Assembly (NCBI RefSeq): GCF_963583255.1 | Contig: NC_084807.1 | Coordinates: 14,903,072 to 14,967,071 of the forward strand | DNA length: 64,000 bases | Direction of reading: 5' to 3' | DNA from: Pyrus communis | Lineage: Eukaryota > Streptophyta > Magnoliopsida > Rosales > Rosaceae | Part shown: positions 48,360 to 58,075 of the stretch, piece by piece | Numbering within the stretch: position 1 is the first letter of the stretch | Layout: every line of letters begins with the position of its first letter | Position numbers and translations under genes: made by a program | The notes under the pieces: model-generated | What the model was told of the DNA's origin: nothing | Seen by the model: the letters and a program-made list of their open reading frames with translations, nothing else | Database searches by the model: none

Positions 48360-51300
48360 TAACATAAATAAAATCAAACGGCATGGAATTGGTCCTTGAA
48401 TGGAAGGTGATAATTGAAGTGAACCGGCATTGGTTTGAATTCTAGTGTAGGTGCCTGATTCAAAAAAAATAGCAAGTTAGTATAAAATCTAATGGAATTT
48501 GGAAAAAAATACTTACTTGTTTTGTCCGACAAGAACTCAATGACAAATACCACTCCTTTGAAAGTTTCAGGGATATTGGACTTGGCCAGATTGCAAGTGA
48601 TGGTTATTACTTGTCCAATGTCATCAAATTTAACTTCTTTGGATTTTGTGGTTTCAAGAACGTCCTCTTTGATGGATTCATGACATTCCCTACTTGTCAC
48701 CTTTGGAAGGGCTTCCAAGATGTCTTTTTCACCTTCTTCTTCCTTGGAAGTCATGAATCTGCAAGGAATAGGGTTAAAAATAATGAAATTTGGAACAACC
48801 ATACCTGTATTAGATGGCATAGGAGCAATAGGAGCCTCCGGTAAAGGTGTTTCCACCCTTTCCGTGGGTTGGGTGTATTCCTCTTCCTTGTGATTTGATT
48901 TTGATGGTTGAGGGTCCGTTCCAACCTCCTTGTCACTTCTCAACATGATTTCCTTGGCAGTTTCAAATTCTCCCTTCTGATTTGCAATGGTTGAACTAGG
49001 GAGTTCGCCTTGGTCGCAAAATTGTCCTTCGAACTCCGCTATCTGCCCAATTTGCTTTTCCAGAGTAGTAAGTAATTGAAAAATCGTATCATTATCATTT
49101 GAATTACCTACATTACTTTGGGCAGGTTGTGGTGGCTGCATAGGCGTTGAATAGAACTCCTCATACGGCTGCCAATATCCTTCTTGTTGAGCCTCATTGT
49201 CTTGATTTTGTAAGCCCTGCACCAAACAAATTAATTCATCAAGCTTTTGGTTATAATTTATTGACGAACTTAAATTTGGTTGGGCATATTGAATATGAGG
49301 TTGTGGTGGCTGCCAATATCCTCCTTGTTGAGCATTTTGAGGTTCCCACCACATAGAGTTTGAATGATCACTCCAATCCGAATTGTAAGTATTGGAAAAC
49401 ACGTTATTCCTTGATTGAAGATTAAATATATCAACTCTTTGCATTTGGGACCTTTCCATGAGTTGTGACAAAAGAGAAGCATTATCAAGTGCCATCTTGT
49501 TCTTAACAAACAAAACACAAATAAATAAAAAAACTAAATCTAAAAGACAATACAGAAACAAACAATCCAAGGGATTAGCAAATTTTCTAGTCCCCGGCAA
49601 CGGCGCCAAAATTTGATGCGAGATTTATACGCACACAAATTAAACCCTCTTTTTATCAATTGTAGTATAGGTGCAAGTAGGGATCGTTCTGGACCGGGGA
49701 TTAGGAGGGATTGTTAATCACTTGGATTTGACTTAAAAACGTAAAAACATAATATAAAACACTAAACTAGACTCAAAGAATGTAAAACTAAACTTTAAAA
49801 CATTAAAACAAATCAAAAGACTCAAAATGCTTTTAAAAACACAAACTAAAATGCTATACTAAACTCGAAGAATTCAAAACTAAAAATAAGAAAGATTAAG
49901 ACTAAGACTTAAACGAAATATGGGGGGATTGATTTTGGACGAATTTAAACTAAAATGGATAGATTGTAAAGAAAACAAATTGTAAATATGAAATTGACGG
50001 AAATGAATGGATGGTATGGCTAGCTAAGGGGTTCATCTCCATACATGTTACACTTGCATAATAAAATGATTTCCAATTGCATTTCAATAAACCATGAATT
50101 CTCAACACCCCGGGTTAATTAGGTCCGCTTAAATTAACCGTCAAGTTTTCCTTAAGTTAATGAATTGGATGATTGCATACGACAACCCAAAGCATTCCTC
50201 ACAAGTTCCCTACATGAATTGCATAATAGAGAAACAAGCAAGAATCATTAAGCATCATGAAAACTATAAGTGTTGACGAGGCATTCGTTACTATGATTGC
50301 ATGAAACTTATGCAAAGAATTCGTTTAACGCGATTGTTTATAAGCAACCTTCACTACTTGTGAATATAAGTTCCTAACGATTAGGTGAAACTCACTTATA
50401 TTCTAGCGTCATATTCATGCATGAAAATTAAGCGCGCATTCTTAATAAACATACATAAATAAGTTATCAATCAAACGGTTAAACAAATTGAATCCACAAC
50501 TTATGAAACGCAATTAGAAGTAATCAAATCAAAATGCAAGCATAAACATATATTTCGAATCCCCCCCTAGCTAAAGGGGGGTTTAGTTCCTCATACAAAA
50601 CAAAGAGAATCGAAATTAAACATTGAAATCAAAGAAACGCCTAAACATTCCAACAACTCAAACTTGAATTGTACGAACGTTTAGGCCCTCTTCTCTTCCT
50701 CTTTATTGTAGCATAAGGTCTAGGGATAATTGGTTTGGGGGATGGAAGTGTGGAATGGAAAAGGAGTGGTGGAGAAGTGGAAGGGGAATGGAAAAATGGT
50801 TGGTGTTTGGATTAGTAGGGAGGGGGGACTCACGGCTAAGGAAAGAATGGAAGTGTTTGAGGGGTGTTGTGTTGTGAATGAGATGTTTTGAATGATGGGA
50901 ATGCAAGGGTATTTATAGGAGGAGTGGAGATGTATATGGCTATTTGTTTAAGGTGTTTGTGTGGAGGAATGATGGAGAATTGCATGTGGAATGGCTGCAA
51001 TGATGAAGAATGAAAGCTGGAAAATAAAAGGGAAAGCTGGAAATCTGAAAATGCAAATGGGAATCCTGAAATGCAAAGGTGGCCACGGTTTTGAGTGTGT
51101 TTTGTGTTGGAAATGCATGTGAATGCATGTGAATGTTGTTTGTGTGAAGTGTGTGTGGGTTAAAGAGTGAATGGTGGTGTAATGATGAAGTGTGATGGCT
51201 GAAAATGTCAAGGGAAATGCATGTGATTGCATGGCAAAGAATTTCAGGATGCATGTGTGTTGGTGTGTTGTGTGATTGTTTTGTGGTTTAAGTGGCTTAA

Positions 51301-54300
51301 TTAAAGAATGGGAGTGCATGTGGCTTAGGTGGTGTAATGATGAAGTGGGAATTGAAAGAATGTGGTTGGAAAGTGGAAGGGAAGGCACGGCACAAAGGGG
51401 GAAGTGTTGGAAATGCATGTGATGCATGCCAATGTTGTCTTTTGGTGCATGTGTGTGTTGAATGGTGTCCTTTAATTATGCACGGTTTAGGGCTGTTAAG
51501 GGGAGAGAAATGGGAGTGAATGTGGCTTAATGATGAAGGGGGAAAGCTTGGAAAGCATGTGGCAAGGTTGGTTGCATGATGATGATGCATGTGAGTTGAA
51601 ATGCATATGTTTAAATGGTTGAAATGTGTAGATGATTATGAGTATGATAAGTGATAAGTGAATGATGTATTAAGTGATAAATGAATGATATGTTAAGTGA
51701 TAAATGAATGATATGTGGTGAGTGATAAGTGAATGGAAGTGATAAGTGATAAGTGAATGGAAGTGATAAGTGATAAGTGAATGGAAGTGATAAGTGAATG
51801 GTTTGATAAGTGAATGATATGATAAGTGAATGCTTATAATAAGTGAATGATATGATAAGTGAATGATTTAAGTGTTTAAAATAGGGAACAAAGCCCTTCC
51901 TTGCATGGCAAGGAAGGGAGACACAAGGAAACACACGACAATGTCCTAAGGCTGCAAGGAATGTTGTTTTTGTGTTCTAAAATGCGTAGGAGTCTTCAAT
52001 GATGCTTAAACATGAGGTCTTTTAGGATTTAACTTTCCTACTTCAAGTCTTTAATTTCGTCCATCCTCTTGGCTCCAAGCATATGATATCCATTCCAATC
52101 TCTAATTTGCTCCAAAAGGCTCCAAAAGGCATCCTTTTGCATACCTTGCCCTTAGAACCTGAAAACACACAAAAGAAGCATAAAGGACTAAAATAACTAG
52201 AGAAACATAACGTAAATGCACGAGAACAAGCCATTTAAGTCGCATGAATATGCTCCTATCAATGCCCTCATCTTGATTATACCTTTTAGCAACTAGCCGA
52301 GCCGTATACCGGGCTATAGACCCATCTGGATTCTTCTTGATCCTATAAACCCATTTACACCCAACCAAGTTTTTCCCAGATGGAAGAGGAACCAAATCCT
52401 AAGTATGTTGAGCATGTAAGGCATCAATTTCATCTTTCATGGCTGCTTACCACTCTGCAACCTTACTAGCAGCTTTGAAGGATGAGGGTTCTATATCAGA
52501 ATGCTGAACACGGGACAAAGAGGCCACAAAGGCTTTCTTCTTAATAATGCCACTTTTAGATCGAGTTTTCATGGGAGGTAGACTCACAAAAGGCACTAAA
52601 AGAACAATTGTGAGATTTTCAAGTTGAAAATCAGGATCCGCAGGGACTGGAGACTGTGTAGATGTTGAAGATGTAGATATACTAGGTGGTAGAGAAGTCA
52701 AAGACTCTGAAGCATTAGATATAGGTTAAGGGATATGGATAGGAGATGAAGATAACTCTAGGGCTCGAATTGGGGAGGCCAAAGACTCAGGGGCATTAGT
52801 GGGTTCATGAAAGAACTTTGAAGCTCTAGTTGGTTGAGGCAAGGGTAAAGATGCATAAGATGCAGGTGTGTTATTTGAAACAACTACATTTTGACTTGTG
52901 ATCAGTGGTGCAGTAGATGGTGGTGTGACAAAAAAAGAATAAGAACACTATGAAGGTTTGACAAGTAAGTTTTTGTAGGGAAAGGTGCTCCCATTAAAAA
53001 CAACATGCCTAGACACATAAAACCTCCCTGAGAGTGGATTAAAACAAATATAACCTTTGTATTGACCTGCATAACCAAGAAATGTACATTGAACTATTTT
53101 GGTTTGAAGTTTGTTGGTATTGTAAGGCTTTAACAAGGGATAACAACTACACTCGAAAATTTTTAAATGTGTCAAACCAGGAGGTTTATCAAAAAGACAA
53201 GTATAAGGAGACTTCGTAGACAATGTGGAACAAGGCATTATGTTAATCAAATAAGCAGAAATTGCACATGCATGAAACCAGAACTAAGGAGGTAATTGTG
53301 TAGTGCTTAATAGGGTTAATGCAGTTTCAACAATGTGCCTGTGCTTTCTTTCAGCAAGGCCATTCTGTTCAGGTGTATGAGGACATGATCTTTGATGAAT
53401 AATGCCTTTATCTAATAAAAACTGTTGAAAACGAGTACTACAATATTCATCACCACCATCACTTTGAAAGATTTTAACAGATGTAGAAAACTGGTTGGAT
53501 ATAAAAGCATGAAAATGCACAAATACTTGAAACACCTCACTTTTATTTCTTAAAGGAAATATCCAGGTAAACCTGATACATTCATCAATGAAAAGGACAT
53601 AAAACTTGTATCCTTTAACTAATACAGTAGGTGATGGTCCCCACACATCACTATGCAAAACCTCAAAGGGTTTGACTGACTTATTTGTAGGAAAGGAAAA
53701 CGATAGCTTAGTACATTTGCCTTGTAAACAGGAAATACACATATGCTTAGAGGGATCAACATAGAATGGAATTTGTGACTGATTCAACATTGTTGAAACC
53801 ACAACATTAGATGGATGCCCCAATCTGTTATGCCACAAACTTGTGTTGATTTGATCACCAAGAAAGCAATTTTGATGTTGTTCGAGAGAGTGAGATGTAT
53901 TATATGCTTAAGGATGTATATGCTGAGGTATATGAAATAGAATCGGGTACAAGCCATCCCTACATAGTCCCTGTAGCAGTATTGTCCCTGTGATCCTATC
54001 CTGAATCCAGAAACAGAACTCATCACAGATAAATCGACATTTGTTATCTTTGCACAACTTATAAACTAATAGCAAGTGTTGTGAGAATTGGGGAACATGC
54101 AATATGTCTTTTAACTGGAATGCATACTTATGAACATGTAAGAATGAACTGCCAGTATGGGATATTGGCAAACCTGAACCACTAGCAGTGGTTATAGTAT
54201 CAGCACCAATGAATGGAGTAGCCATGTTGAGATTGTTCAAATCAGAGGTCATATGAGAGGTAGCACCAGTGTCAGCCACCCAAAATTATTCCTAAGGTGT

Positions 54301-57300
54301 TGAAGGTTGATAGTTGGCATGCATGGCAGTTAAGGAAGAAGGTGGTGATCGACATTGATAAGAGAAATTTGCCCTGTGATAACACTGCAATGCATAATGG
54401 CCAAATTTCCAGCAAATTTGACACTAGAGAAAGGTAGACGTCCTAGTTGTGGAAGAATGCCTCTGAAAGCAATCAGAAGCAATGTGACCTCTTTTATTAC
54501 ATATCTGACAGGTAGGTACACCATTTCCATTCAGAACAAGTGGAGATGTGAGGTCGAGCAGGTCCAAGGATGCCAAGGCTGTTATTTCCAGAAAACTGAA
54601 AATTGGAACTGTAATTGTTTTTGCCCCGAGTTCGTCCTCTATTATTTTTGAAACGCCTGAAACCTCTAGAACTATAATGAGGACCATTAGTATTGTAAGA
54701 GCCCGAATGAGCCCCTTGATTAGAAGACCTTCCATGATATGGACCTGAAGGAGTCAAGAGAGAATCCATTACTGTGAGAAGAGCCTTCTTCAAGCATAAG
54801 ACCTTTGCCCTTTGACTCATTACCCTGAGCAAGCATGGCAGTGGTAAAGGAACCAGAAAGCTGATTATTCTTAATTGTAGCCATTTCAGCAAGTAGTTGA
54901 GCTCGAAAATCTTTAAGGGAGATCACATTTTCACGCCCTCTAATCACTATTCTAAAGGTATTACACTCAGAAGGTAAACCTTTTAAAGTAAGAATTACGA
55001 TGTCATTATCTTCAAAAGAGACCCCAGCTACAGACAAATGATCACGAACATCCTTAATTCGTTGGAAGTACTTAGAAATAGACTCTGAGCCTTTTTTAAT
55101 GTTTTGCAACTTAAGCTTCATCTGAAAGATACTAGCTTTTGTGACTTTAAAAAACCTATCTCTCAAATTGATCCACATCTCATGAGCAATAGTACAGCCA
55201 ATTATACAAGACATAGCAGTAGGAGAAAGAGTAGCTATGATAAGTTGCATCAAAGCACGATCATGTAATTTCCATATCTGATACTTTTCACTTTCAACAC
55301 CTTTTTATCTGGTTCATCAACAAACCGAGAAGGACATATTTTGGAGCCATCCACAAATTGAAGAATACCATGGCTCTCGAGCAATAATCATAATTGATAA
55401 TGCCAAACCAAGTAATTCGTATCATCAAACTTCACAGTAATAGAAGTGGAGACATTTGGCACAAGATTCGTAATTGGAGACCGTACAAGTTGTAATTGTG
55501 CAGCAGTAATCATATTTTCTTGAACTCTTGAAGAAATTAGGGTTTGAGAGAGACTTTTTCTTGACGAAATCAACACAGAAACAACAAGTCAAATGACATA
55601 TTTATGCAGATGGCAGATTGAGAAGGACTATTCTTCACTCACATTTCATCAAACACCATATATGCAAGATTTCGAGATTTCTGTCAGAGCAAGAAGAAGC
55701 TCAATAAAGGAAGACTGAGAGAAATTTCATACCACAAATAGAAGCACAAAGGATCGCGGAAGCAGAAGAAGTCAGGAACAAAGAGAATTCCCCATCGTCG
55801 GCAAGGATACCATGTAGAAATATCAAGAACACAGCTTCAAGGTCATCAATGGTGACTAAGTATTTAAGGAAGACAAAGAGGCAGAAAGAGAAAGGGATAT
55901 AGAGTGAGAGAGAATTTCTGATATATTTCTTAACTAACTCTTAATACAAGCATATTATCTCCTTTTATACTAGTTACATTACTTACTCCCTAAGCAATCA
56001 ATATCTTAACAAACTAACAACTATACTGCCTAATCTATTGACACATGGCAGTATCTTGACCCTTATCATCCTTACAAATTCAAGTATAATTTCATGAATG
56101 ATCTTAACTATGTTTTCTTTTTGTGTATATATGGCTAATAATCATGCAGAGCTGGTACCAAGAAGTCACAAAACTGAAAGCTAAATATGAATCCCTTCAG
56201 CGAACTCAAAGGTTATGCAATAACTCATTAGAAAATAACAAATCAATAACTATATATCCATAATTATTTGCCAACCTTGGTTTATTTTTGTGATGCATTT
56301 GGATTAAGGTATTTGCTTGGTGAAGATCTTGGACCGCTGAGTGTGAAGGAGTTGCAAAATCTTGAAAAGCAACTTGAAGTGGCTCTTGCACAAGCCAGAC
56401 AAAGGAAGGTGATATTAATGCGTAATTACTTGCTATCGTTAAGAAATTAAATTGTTAATTTATAGCATTGAAAGCTAATCCTTTTTTTAATTTTAGTTGT
56501 ACGTCGATCACAAATATGAAAACACAACTAGAGGATCCTATTTCTATAGCTATCATCATCTGTCTAATGATAGTGACACTCAGGTATCACAATTTTTTTT
56601 TATTTTCAAACTTTATTCTAAGGTATTGCAAAATAAATTAATGCCTAACTTTGTTTTGCCTAATTAACTTTTAACAATAAATGTAGACCGGCAACCAACC
56701 CATCTTACAGGCTGCACTACTTTTGTTTTCTTATTTTTCCCACTAAAATACATAAACATACATATTAAGTTCACAATGCTAAATTAATTAACTAGCCAGT
56801 TAAATGGACTGATAAGCTAATTGGACAATGAGATAATCTTATATATTCGGATTGTTCTTGATTGTAGACACAGCTTATGATCGAACAAATGGAGGACCTG
56901 CGCAAAAAGGTAAGAGAACTCTGAATTTATATAGTTAATTAAGTAATCATCTTCTACAAATAAAGAGCTCTTATCATCTCTCTTGCCATCGTCTTACAGA
57001 CTGCAGTAATGCCATTGCACGTATGTGGTGATCGATGGAGGGGTGGGGTAATATCGTAATCAGTTAGGATTATGATAAGTCTATACTTTGATTCCCTGCA
57101 ATGTAACCAGAACAAACATTTCTACTAAAATAATACACACCATGTTCATAATTTTATTAGCTGTATAACTTTCACAAACACAAATAAATTCTAACCTACA
57201 CTTGTTCTTTTTTTCTTGCAAATTCTTGTGTTCTAAACTTGTCAGTAGCATCTAAATATTTTCTAATATTCAAATATGGCAGGAGCGTCACCTTGGAGAC

Positions 57301-58075
57301 CTTAACAAAGAGCTCAGGGTCAAGGTAAATATGCTACTGATATTCCTCCATATTTATGCCAGTAATACTCCATATTTGTGACATTAATTAAACTAATTAT
57401 AACTAGTATTGTGTTTATGTGCTTTAATTTGATTAGCTTGAAGCAGAAGGGCATAATCTGAAAGTCATTCAGAACATGTGGAGCTCAAATGCAGCAGCTG
57501 GACGTAGCAACTTTTCTTTGCATTCTTCACAAACCAATCCCATGGACTGTACATCTGAACCTGTCTTACAAATAGGGTAATTATCTCATCTCTCTTTTGT
57601 GCTTTTGGCTAAACTCAAGCTAGACTGATCAGATCATTGTTTTTCTGGAACAACTTCAACTACAAAAATACTAGCGATTAGGGTGAAAAAATAATCTTTG
57701 TCCTTTCTTGTAAAGTAAAAGTTTTCTTGTAGTTAATTGTGTTGGTAAATTTTTGGGTTTATGTTTAATGATCCAAAATTGTAAACTATTGTGCAAGTTT
57801 CGAACCATGCGAAAAGGGTAAAACAGTATTCTTATCCGAAAATTGCTATTTTTTGAACTTAAGCGGAATGAATTATTATTCGGGTCATCCTTCTCATAAT
57901 ATTGTTAGTTAATTATTTTACCAGTATGCAAAAGTTGTGCAAGAATCATTTGATGTGATAATAGTTGCTCGTTTGAACTTTGAACAGGTACCAGCAATAT
58001 CTTCCAGCTGTGGGACCTTCTATTCCAAAGACCGTGGCCGGTGAGACCAACTTCATCCAAGGATGGTTTCTCTGA
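37518..58075 (+). CDS. AGL6: AGL6-like MIKC-type MADS-box transcription factor (8 coding exons)
   Basis: Exons: 37518-37699, 40075-40150, 56150-56211, 56309-56408, 56868-56909, 57283-57324, 57437-57576 and 57988-58075. All junctions are GT-AG and the frame is open for 243 codons, the usual AGL6 length. Exon 1 encodes the DNA-binding MADS domain (residues 1-60, [20 protein letters not shown]). Exon 2 gives the I region, exons 3-6 the K coiled-coil ([20 protein letters not shown], then [20 protein letters not shown]). Exons 7-8 give the C domain with the two AGL6 motifs ([12 protein letters not shown] near 205-216; [10 protein letters not shown] at the end). AGL6 proteins are nuclear, form tetramers with other floral MADS proteins, and act in floral meristem, perianth and ovule identity. 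The 42-bp exons 5 and 6 match MIKC structure. Intron 2 is swollen to 16 kb by retrotransposons. The final WFL differs from the more usual WVL. Confidence 0.95.
37700..40074 (+). other. AGL6 intron 1, rich in CT and AT microsatellites
   Basis: The intron carries five long CT tracts (about 37702-37723, 38371-38400, 38494-38531, 38658-38706, 39183-39243) and AT tracts at 38532-38552, 38706-38722 and 39791-39822. Two of these pair up as CT-then-AT modules. A long T run lies at 37819-37845. First introns of MIKC genes often hold regulatory sites, and GA/CT repeats are the known target of plant BBR/BPC factors, so a regulatory role is possible but not shown. Frames at 38226-38852 and 39063-39326 are only these repeats translated. 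Confidence 0.85.
39246..39345 (+). repeat. 50-bp tandem duplication in AGL6 intron 1
   Basis: The unit starting 'aagcttttgatgtgtc' at 39246-39295 repeats at 39296-39345 with about four substitutions. It directly follows the longest CT tract. Confidence 0.9.
40261..40528 (-). repeat. 3' LTR of the intronic Copia element
   Basis: 268 bp, partner of 55813-56076. It has an AG-repeat length difference near 40328-40345. Confidence 0.92.
40487..41309 (-). pseudogene. Copia RT C-terminus and RNase H
   Basis: The 41309-40809 frame reads [20 protein letters not shown], then [20 protein letters not shown], the conserved region after the RT palm. 40717-40487 reads [19 protein letters not shown] and [15 protein letters not shown], the end of Copia RNase H. 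Frame changes lie between them. The tail of the frame overlaps the LTR. Confidence 0.85.
41355..41838 (-). pseudogene. Copia reverse transcriptase, catalytic part
   Basis: It contains [28 protein letters not shown] and the catalytic [14 protein letters not shown] near 41470-41510, then [15 protein letters not shown]. It continues the RT begun at 52395-52262; the two are separated by the nested Gypsy element and its 5-bp target copy. A stop upstream of 41714 shows it is also independently damaged. Confidence 0.88.
41839..44486 (-). repeat. 3' LTR of the nested Gypsy element
   Basis: 2648 bp, starts TGATGCGAGATTTATACG and ends GCTCCTATCA. It includes a 'gataagtgaatgg' tandem array at about 43868-44095. 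The histidine-rich minus-strand frames in 42928-44159 recur identically in the other LTR and look non-coding. Confidence 0.95.
44487..46750 (-). other. Non-coding 3' interior of the nested Gypsy element
   Basis: It starts with the polypurine tract (44487-44501). AT-rich, with two T-rich blocks (45188-45270). A second polypurine-like string with 'cacacttaaatcaaacattg' occurs at 46166-46195, resembling the region beside the LTR. It could be a relic of an earlier element end. No convincing protein-coding frame is seen. Confidence 0.6.
47158..47510 (+). promoter_or_regulatory. Putative promoter of the antisense coiled-coil gene
   Basis: This GC-rich stretch stands out from its AT-rich surroundings. 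It holds about four imperfect copies of a ~22-bp unit containing 'cctcttcgatttctga' (47158-47245) and two copies of a ~55-bp module starting 'cttttgacaaag' (about 47271 and 47394). It also has two G-box/ABRE cores CACGTG (47246-47251 and 47367-47372) and a TATA-like 'cttatagagct' at 47496-47506, about 120 bp before the ATG. G-boxes bind bZIP and bHLH factors. Promoter activity is inferred. Confidence 0.5.
47623..48294 (+). CDS. Coiled-coil protein of unknown function, antisense in the LTR element (223 aa)
   Basis: The start is the ATG at 47623-47625 in a good context (AAAATGG). An in-frame TTG three codons upstream is not needed. The N-terminus is Ser/Leu-rich ([17 protein letters not shown]) with [18 protein letters not shown] next. 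Residues about 98-150 form a heptad-rich coiled coil ([33 protein letters not shown]). The C-terminus has a short repeat of Met/Ala-Pro-Pro-Ala-Ser (about 186-212), encoded by a 12-bp tandem repeat at 48181-48260. The gene runs opposite to gag inside a non-autonomous Gypsy element and is open along its whole length. I recall similar unnamed predicted proteins in Rosaceae genomes. There is no enzyme motif, signal peptide or membrane span. Function is unknown; an element-borne or captured host gene are both possible. Confidence 0.7.
   Translation: MANSSNLSLDLSLSSDPVAPRQGNVWRPSFLSSNGPLSGEDSVMQDATTATIVAKNLLTPKDSRLLSGQSDELAVQESLALSVQCASSVSNMGLRLLARSRQVESLMAEVERLKQEIQQLKYENRSLHVLANNYSSGMKRKLDELQESEGRIYSDRQRLASYLQRHLFPGSSSAWPSIEAWNALAPMPPAPMSSASMPPASMPPASAPSASAPRSGTSRKQPL
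48374..49495 (-). CDS. Shortened Athila-like gag of the non-autonomous element (373 aa)
   Basis: The first ATG after the primer-binding site is at 49493-49495 ([17 protein letters not shown]). The open frame itself extends upstream through the primer site but without an ATG. It shares blocks with the Athila-like gag at 1444-3855: [14 protein letters not shown] against [32 protein letters not shown], and [18 protein letters not shown] against LPSSTVVNPKGGFESAKA. It ends with a segment like the pre-RT linker ([13 protein letters not shown]). The N-terminal capsid-like core, zinc knuckle and protease are missing. It may be a fossil frame kept open by youth. Confidence 0.7.
   Translation of the reverse strand: MALDNASLLSQLMERSQMQRVDIFNLQSRNNVFSNTYNSDWSDHSNSMWWEPQNAQQGGYWQPPQPHIQYAQPNLSSSINYNQKLDELICLVQGLQNQDNEAQQEGYWQPYEEFYSTPMQPPQPAQSNVGNSNDNDTIFQLLTTLEKQIGQIAEFEGQFCDQGELPSSTIANQKGEFETAKEIMLRSDKEVGTDPQPSKSNHKEEEYTQPTERVETPLPEAPIAPMPSNTGMVVPNFIIFNPIPCRFMTSKEEEGEKDILEALPKVTSRECHESIKEDVLETTKSKEVKFDDIGQVITITCNLAKSNIPETFKGVVFVIEFLSDKTSKYFFPNSIRFYTNLLFFLNQAPTLEFKPMPVHFNYHLPFKDQFHAV
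49591..49608 (-). other. Primer-binding site, tRNA-Asp type
   Basis: The + strand reads TCCCCGGCAACGGCGCCA, which I recognise as the 3' end of plant tRNA-Asp(GTC) including CCA. The minus strand is therefore the complementary primer-binding site, five bases from the 5' LTR at 49614. Confidence 0.85.
49614..52261 (-). repeat. 5' LTR of the nested Gypsy element
   Basis: 2648 bp, almost identical to 41839-44486. Differences seen: near 50404, 51094 and 51995. Confidence 0.95.
52262..52395 (-). pseudogene. Copia reverse transcriptase N-terminus, cut by insertion
   Basis: It reads [20 protein letters not shown], then [17 protein letters not shown], the conserved start of Copia RT. It ends at the insertion site, and RT resumes at 41838. 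Confidence 0.88.
52396..53838 (-). pseudogene. Copia integrase and linker
   Basis: 53838-53284 reads [10 protein letters not shown] (zinc-binding His) and [14 protein letters not shown] (zinc-binding Cys pair). It then gives LHSDVWGP and FQSDGGDEY for the two Asp, and [15 protein letters not shown] for the Glu of the DDE triad. The C-terminal part continues at 53250-52948 ([20 protein letters not shown]) after a stop. A low-complexity Ser/Pro linker follows to RT (about 52940-52400), broken by stops. The enzyme would join element DNA to the genome, but this copy is defective. Confidence 0.88.
53908..54279 (-). pseudogene. Copia aspartic protease region
   Basis: [13 protein letters not shown] is the D-T-G-A active site. 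[19 protein letters not shown] downstream is the standard Copia post-protease block, and [10 protein letters not shown] leads to the pre-integrase domain. Stops separate it from gag and integrase. Confidence 0.85.
54424..55576 (-). pseudogene. Copia gag
   Basis: The start at 55576 ([17 protein letters not shown]...) reaches [14 protein letters not shown], the gag N-terminal motif. The core at 55253-54720 has [20 protein letters not shown] and [20 protein letters not shown]. The frame at 54735-54424 has the zinc knuckle [14 protein letters not shown]. The pieces lie in different frames or are split by stops, so gag is not intact. Confidence 0.85.
55813..56076 (-). repeat. 5' LTR of the intronic Copia element
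   Basis: 264 bp, partner of 40261-40528. Its right end is only 73 bp from AGL6 exon 3. Confidence 0.92.
56497..56583 (+). other. Candidate cryptic or alternative in-frame exon in AGL6 intron 4
   Basis: A pyrimidine-rich tract and AG (56495-56496) precede an 87-base stretch, followed by CAG|GTATCA. Exon 4 ends on a codon boundary, 87 is a multiple of three, and the 29 codons ([20 protein letters not shown]...) have no stop. Inclusion would add 29 residues inside the K domain. Standard AGL6 genes lack it as far as I know. Confidence 0.3.

Larger units (their letters stand above)
41839..52261 (-). mobile_element. Very young non-autonomous Gypsy-type LTR element with an antisense gene
   Basis: Two 2648-bp LTRs (41839-44486 and 49614-52261) are flanked by a perfect duplication atgcc (41834-41838 and 52262-52266). 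On reading I noticed only three substitutions between the LTRs. On the minus strand the primer-binding site (49591-49608) matches the 3' end of tRNA-Asp, and a polypurine tract lies at 44487-44501. The 5.1-kb interior has a shortened gag (49495-48374) and no protease, RT or integrase. It has an oppositely oriented ORF at 47623-48294, and 44502-46750 is largely non-coding. Confidence 0.93.
40261..56076 (-). mobile_element. Copia retrotransposon in AGL6 intron 2, split by a nested Gypsy element
   Basis: LTRs at 40261-40528 (268 bp) and 55813-56076 (264 bp) both start TGTAGAA and end CCTTACA. Flanks aattt (40256-40260) and aattc (56077-56081) match at 4 of 5. On the minus strand the order is gag (55576-54424), protease, integrase, RT, RNase H. 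RT is cut at 52262/41838 by the nested element. The polypurine tract (minus strand TTGAGGGGGGA) is at 40529-40539. The 5' LTR is followed by only TGGTATC of the usual initiator-Met primer site. The LTRs differ at several sites and small indels, so this is older than the nested element. Without it, intron 2 would be about 180 bp. Confidence 0.92.

Noticed and set aside
49591..49608. Possible tRNA-Asp gene
   Set aside because: Only the 3' 18 bases match, exactly where a primer-binding site is expected beside the LTR.
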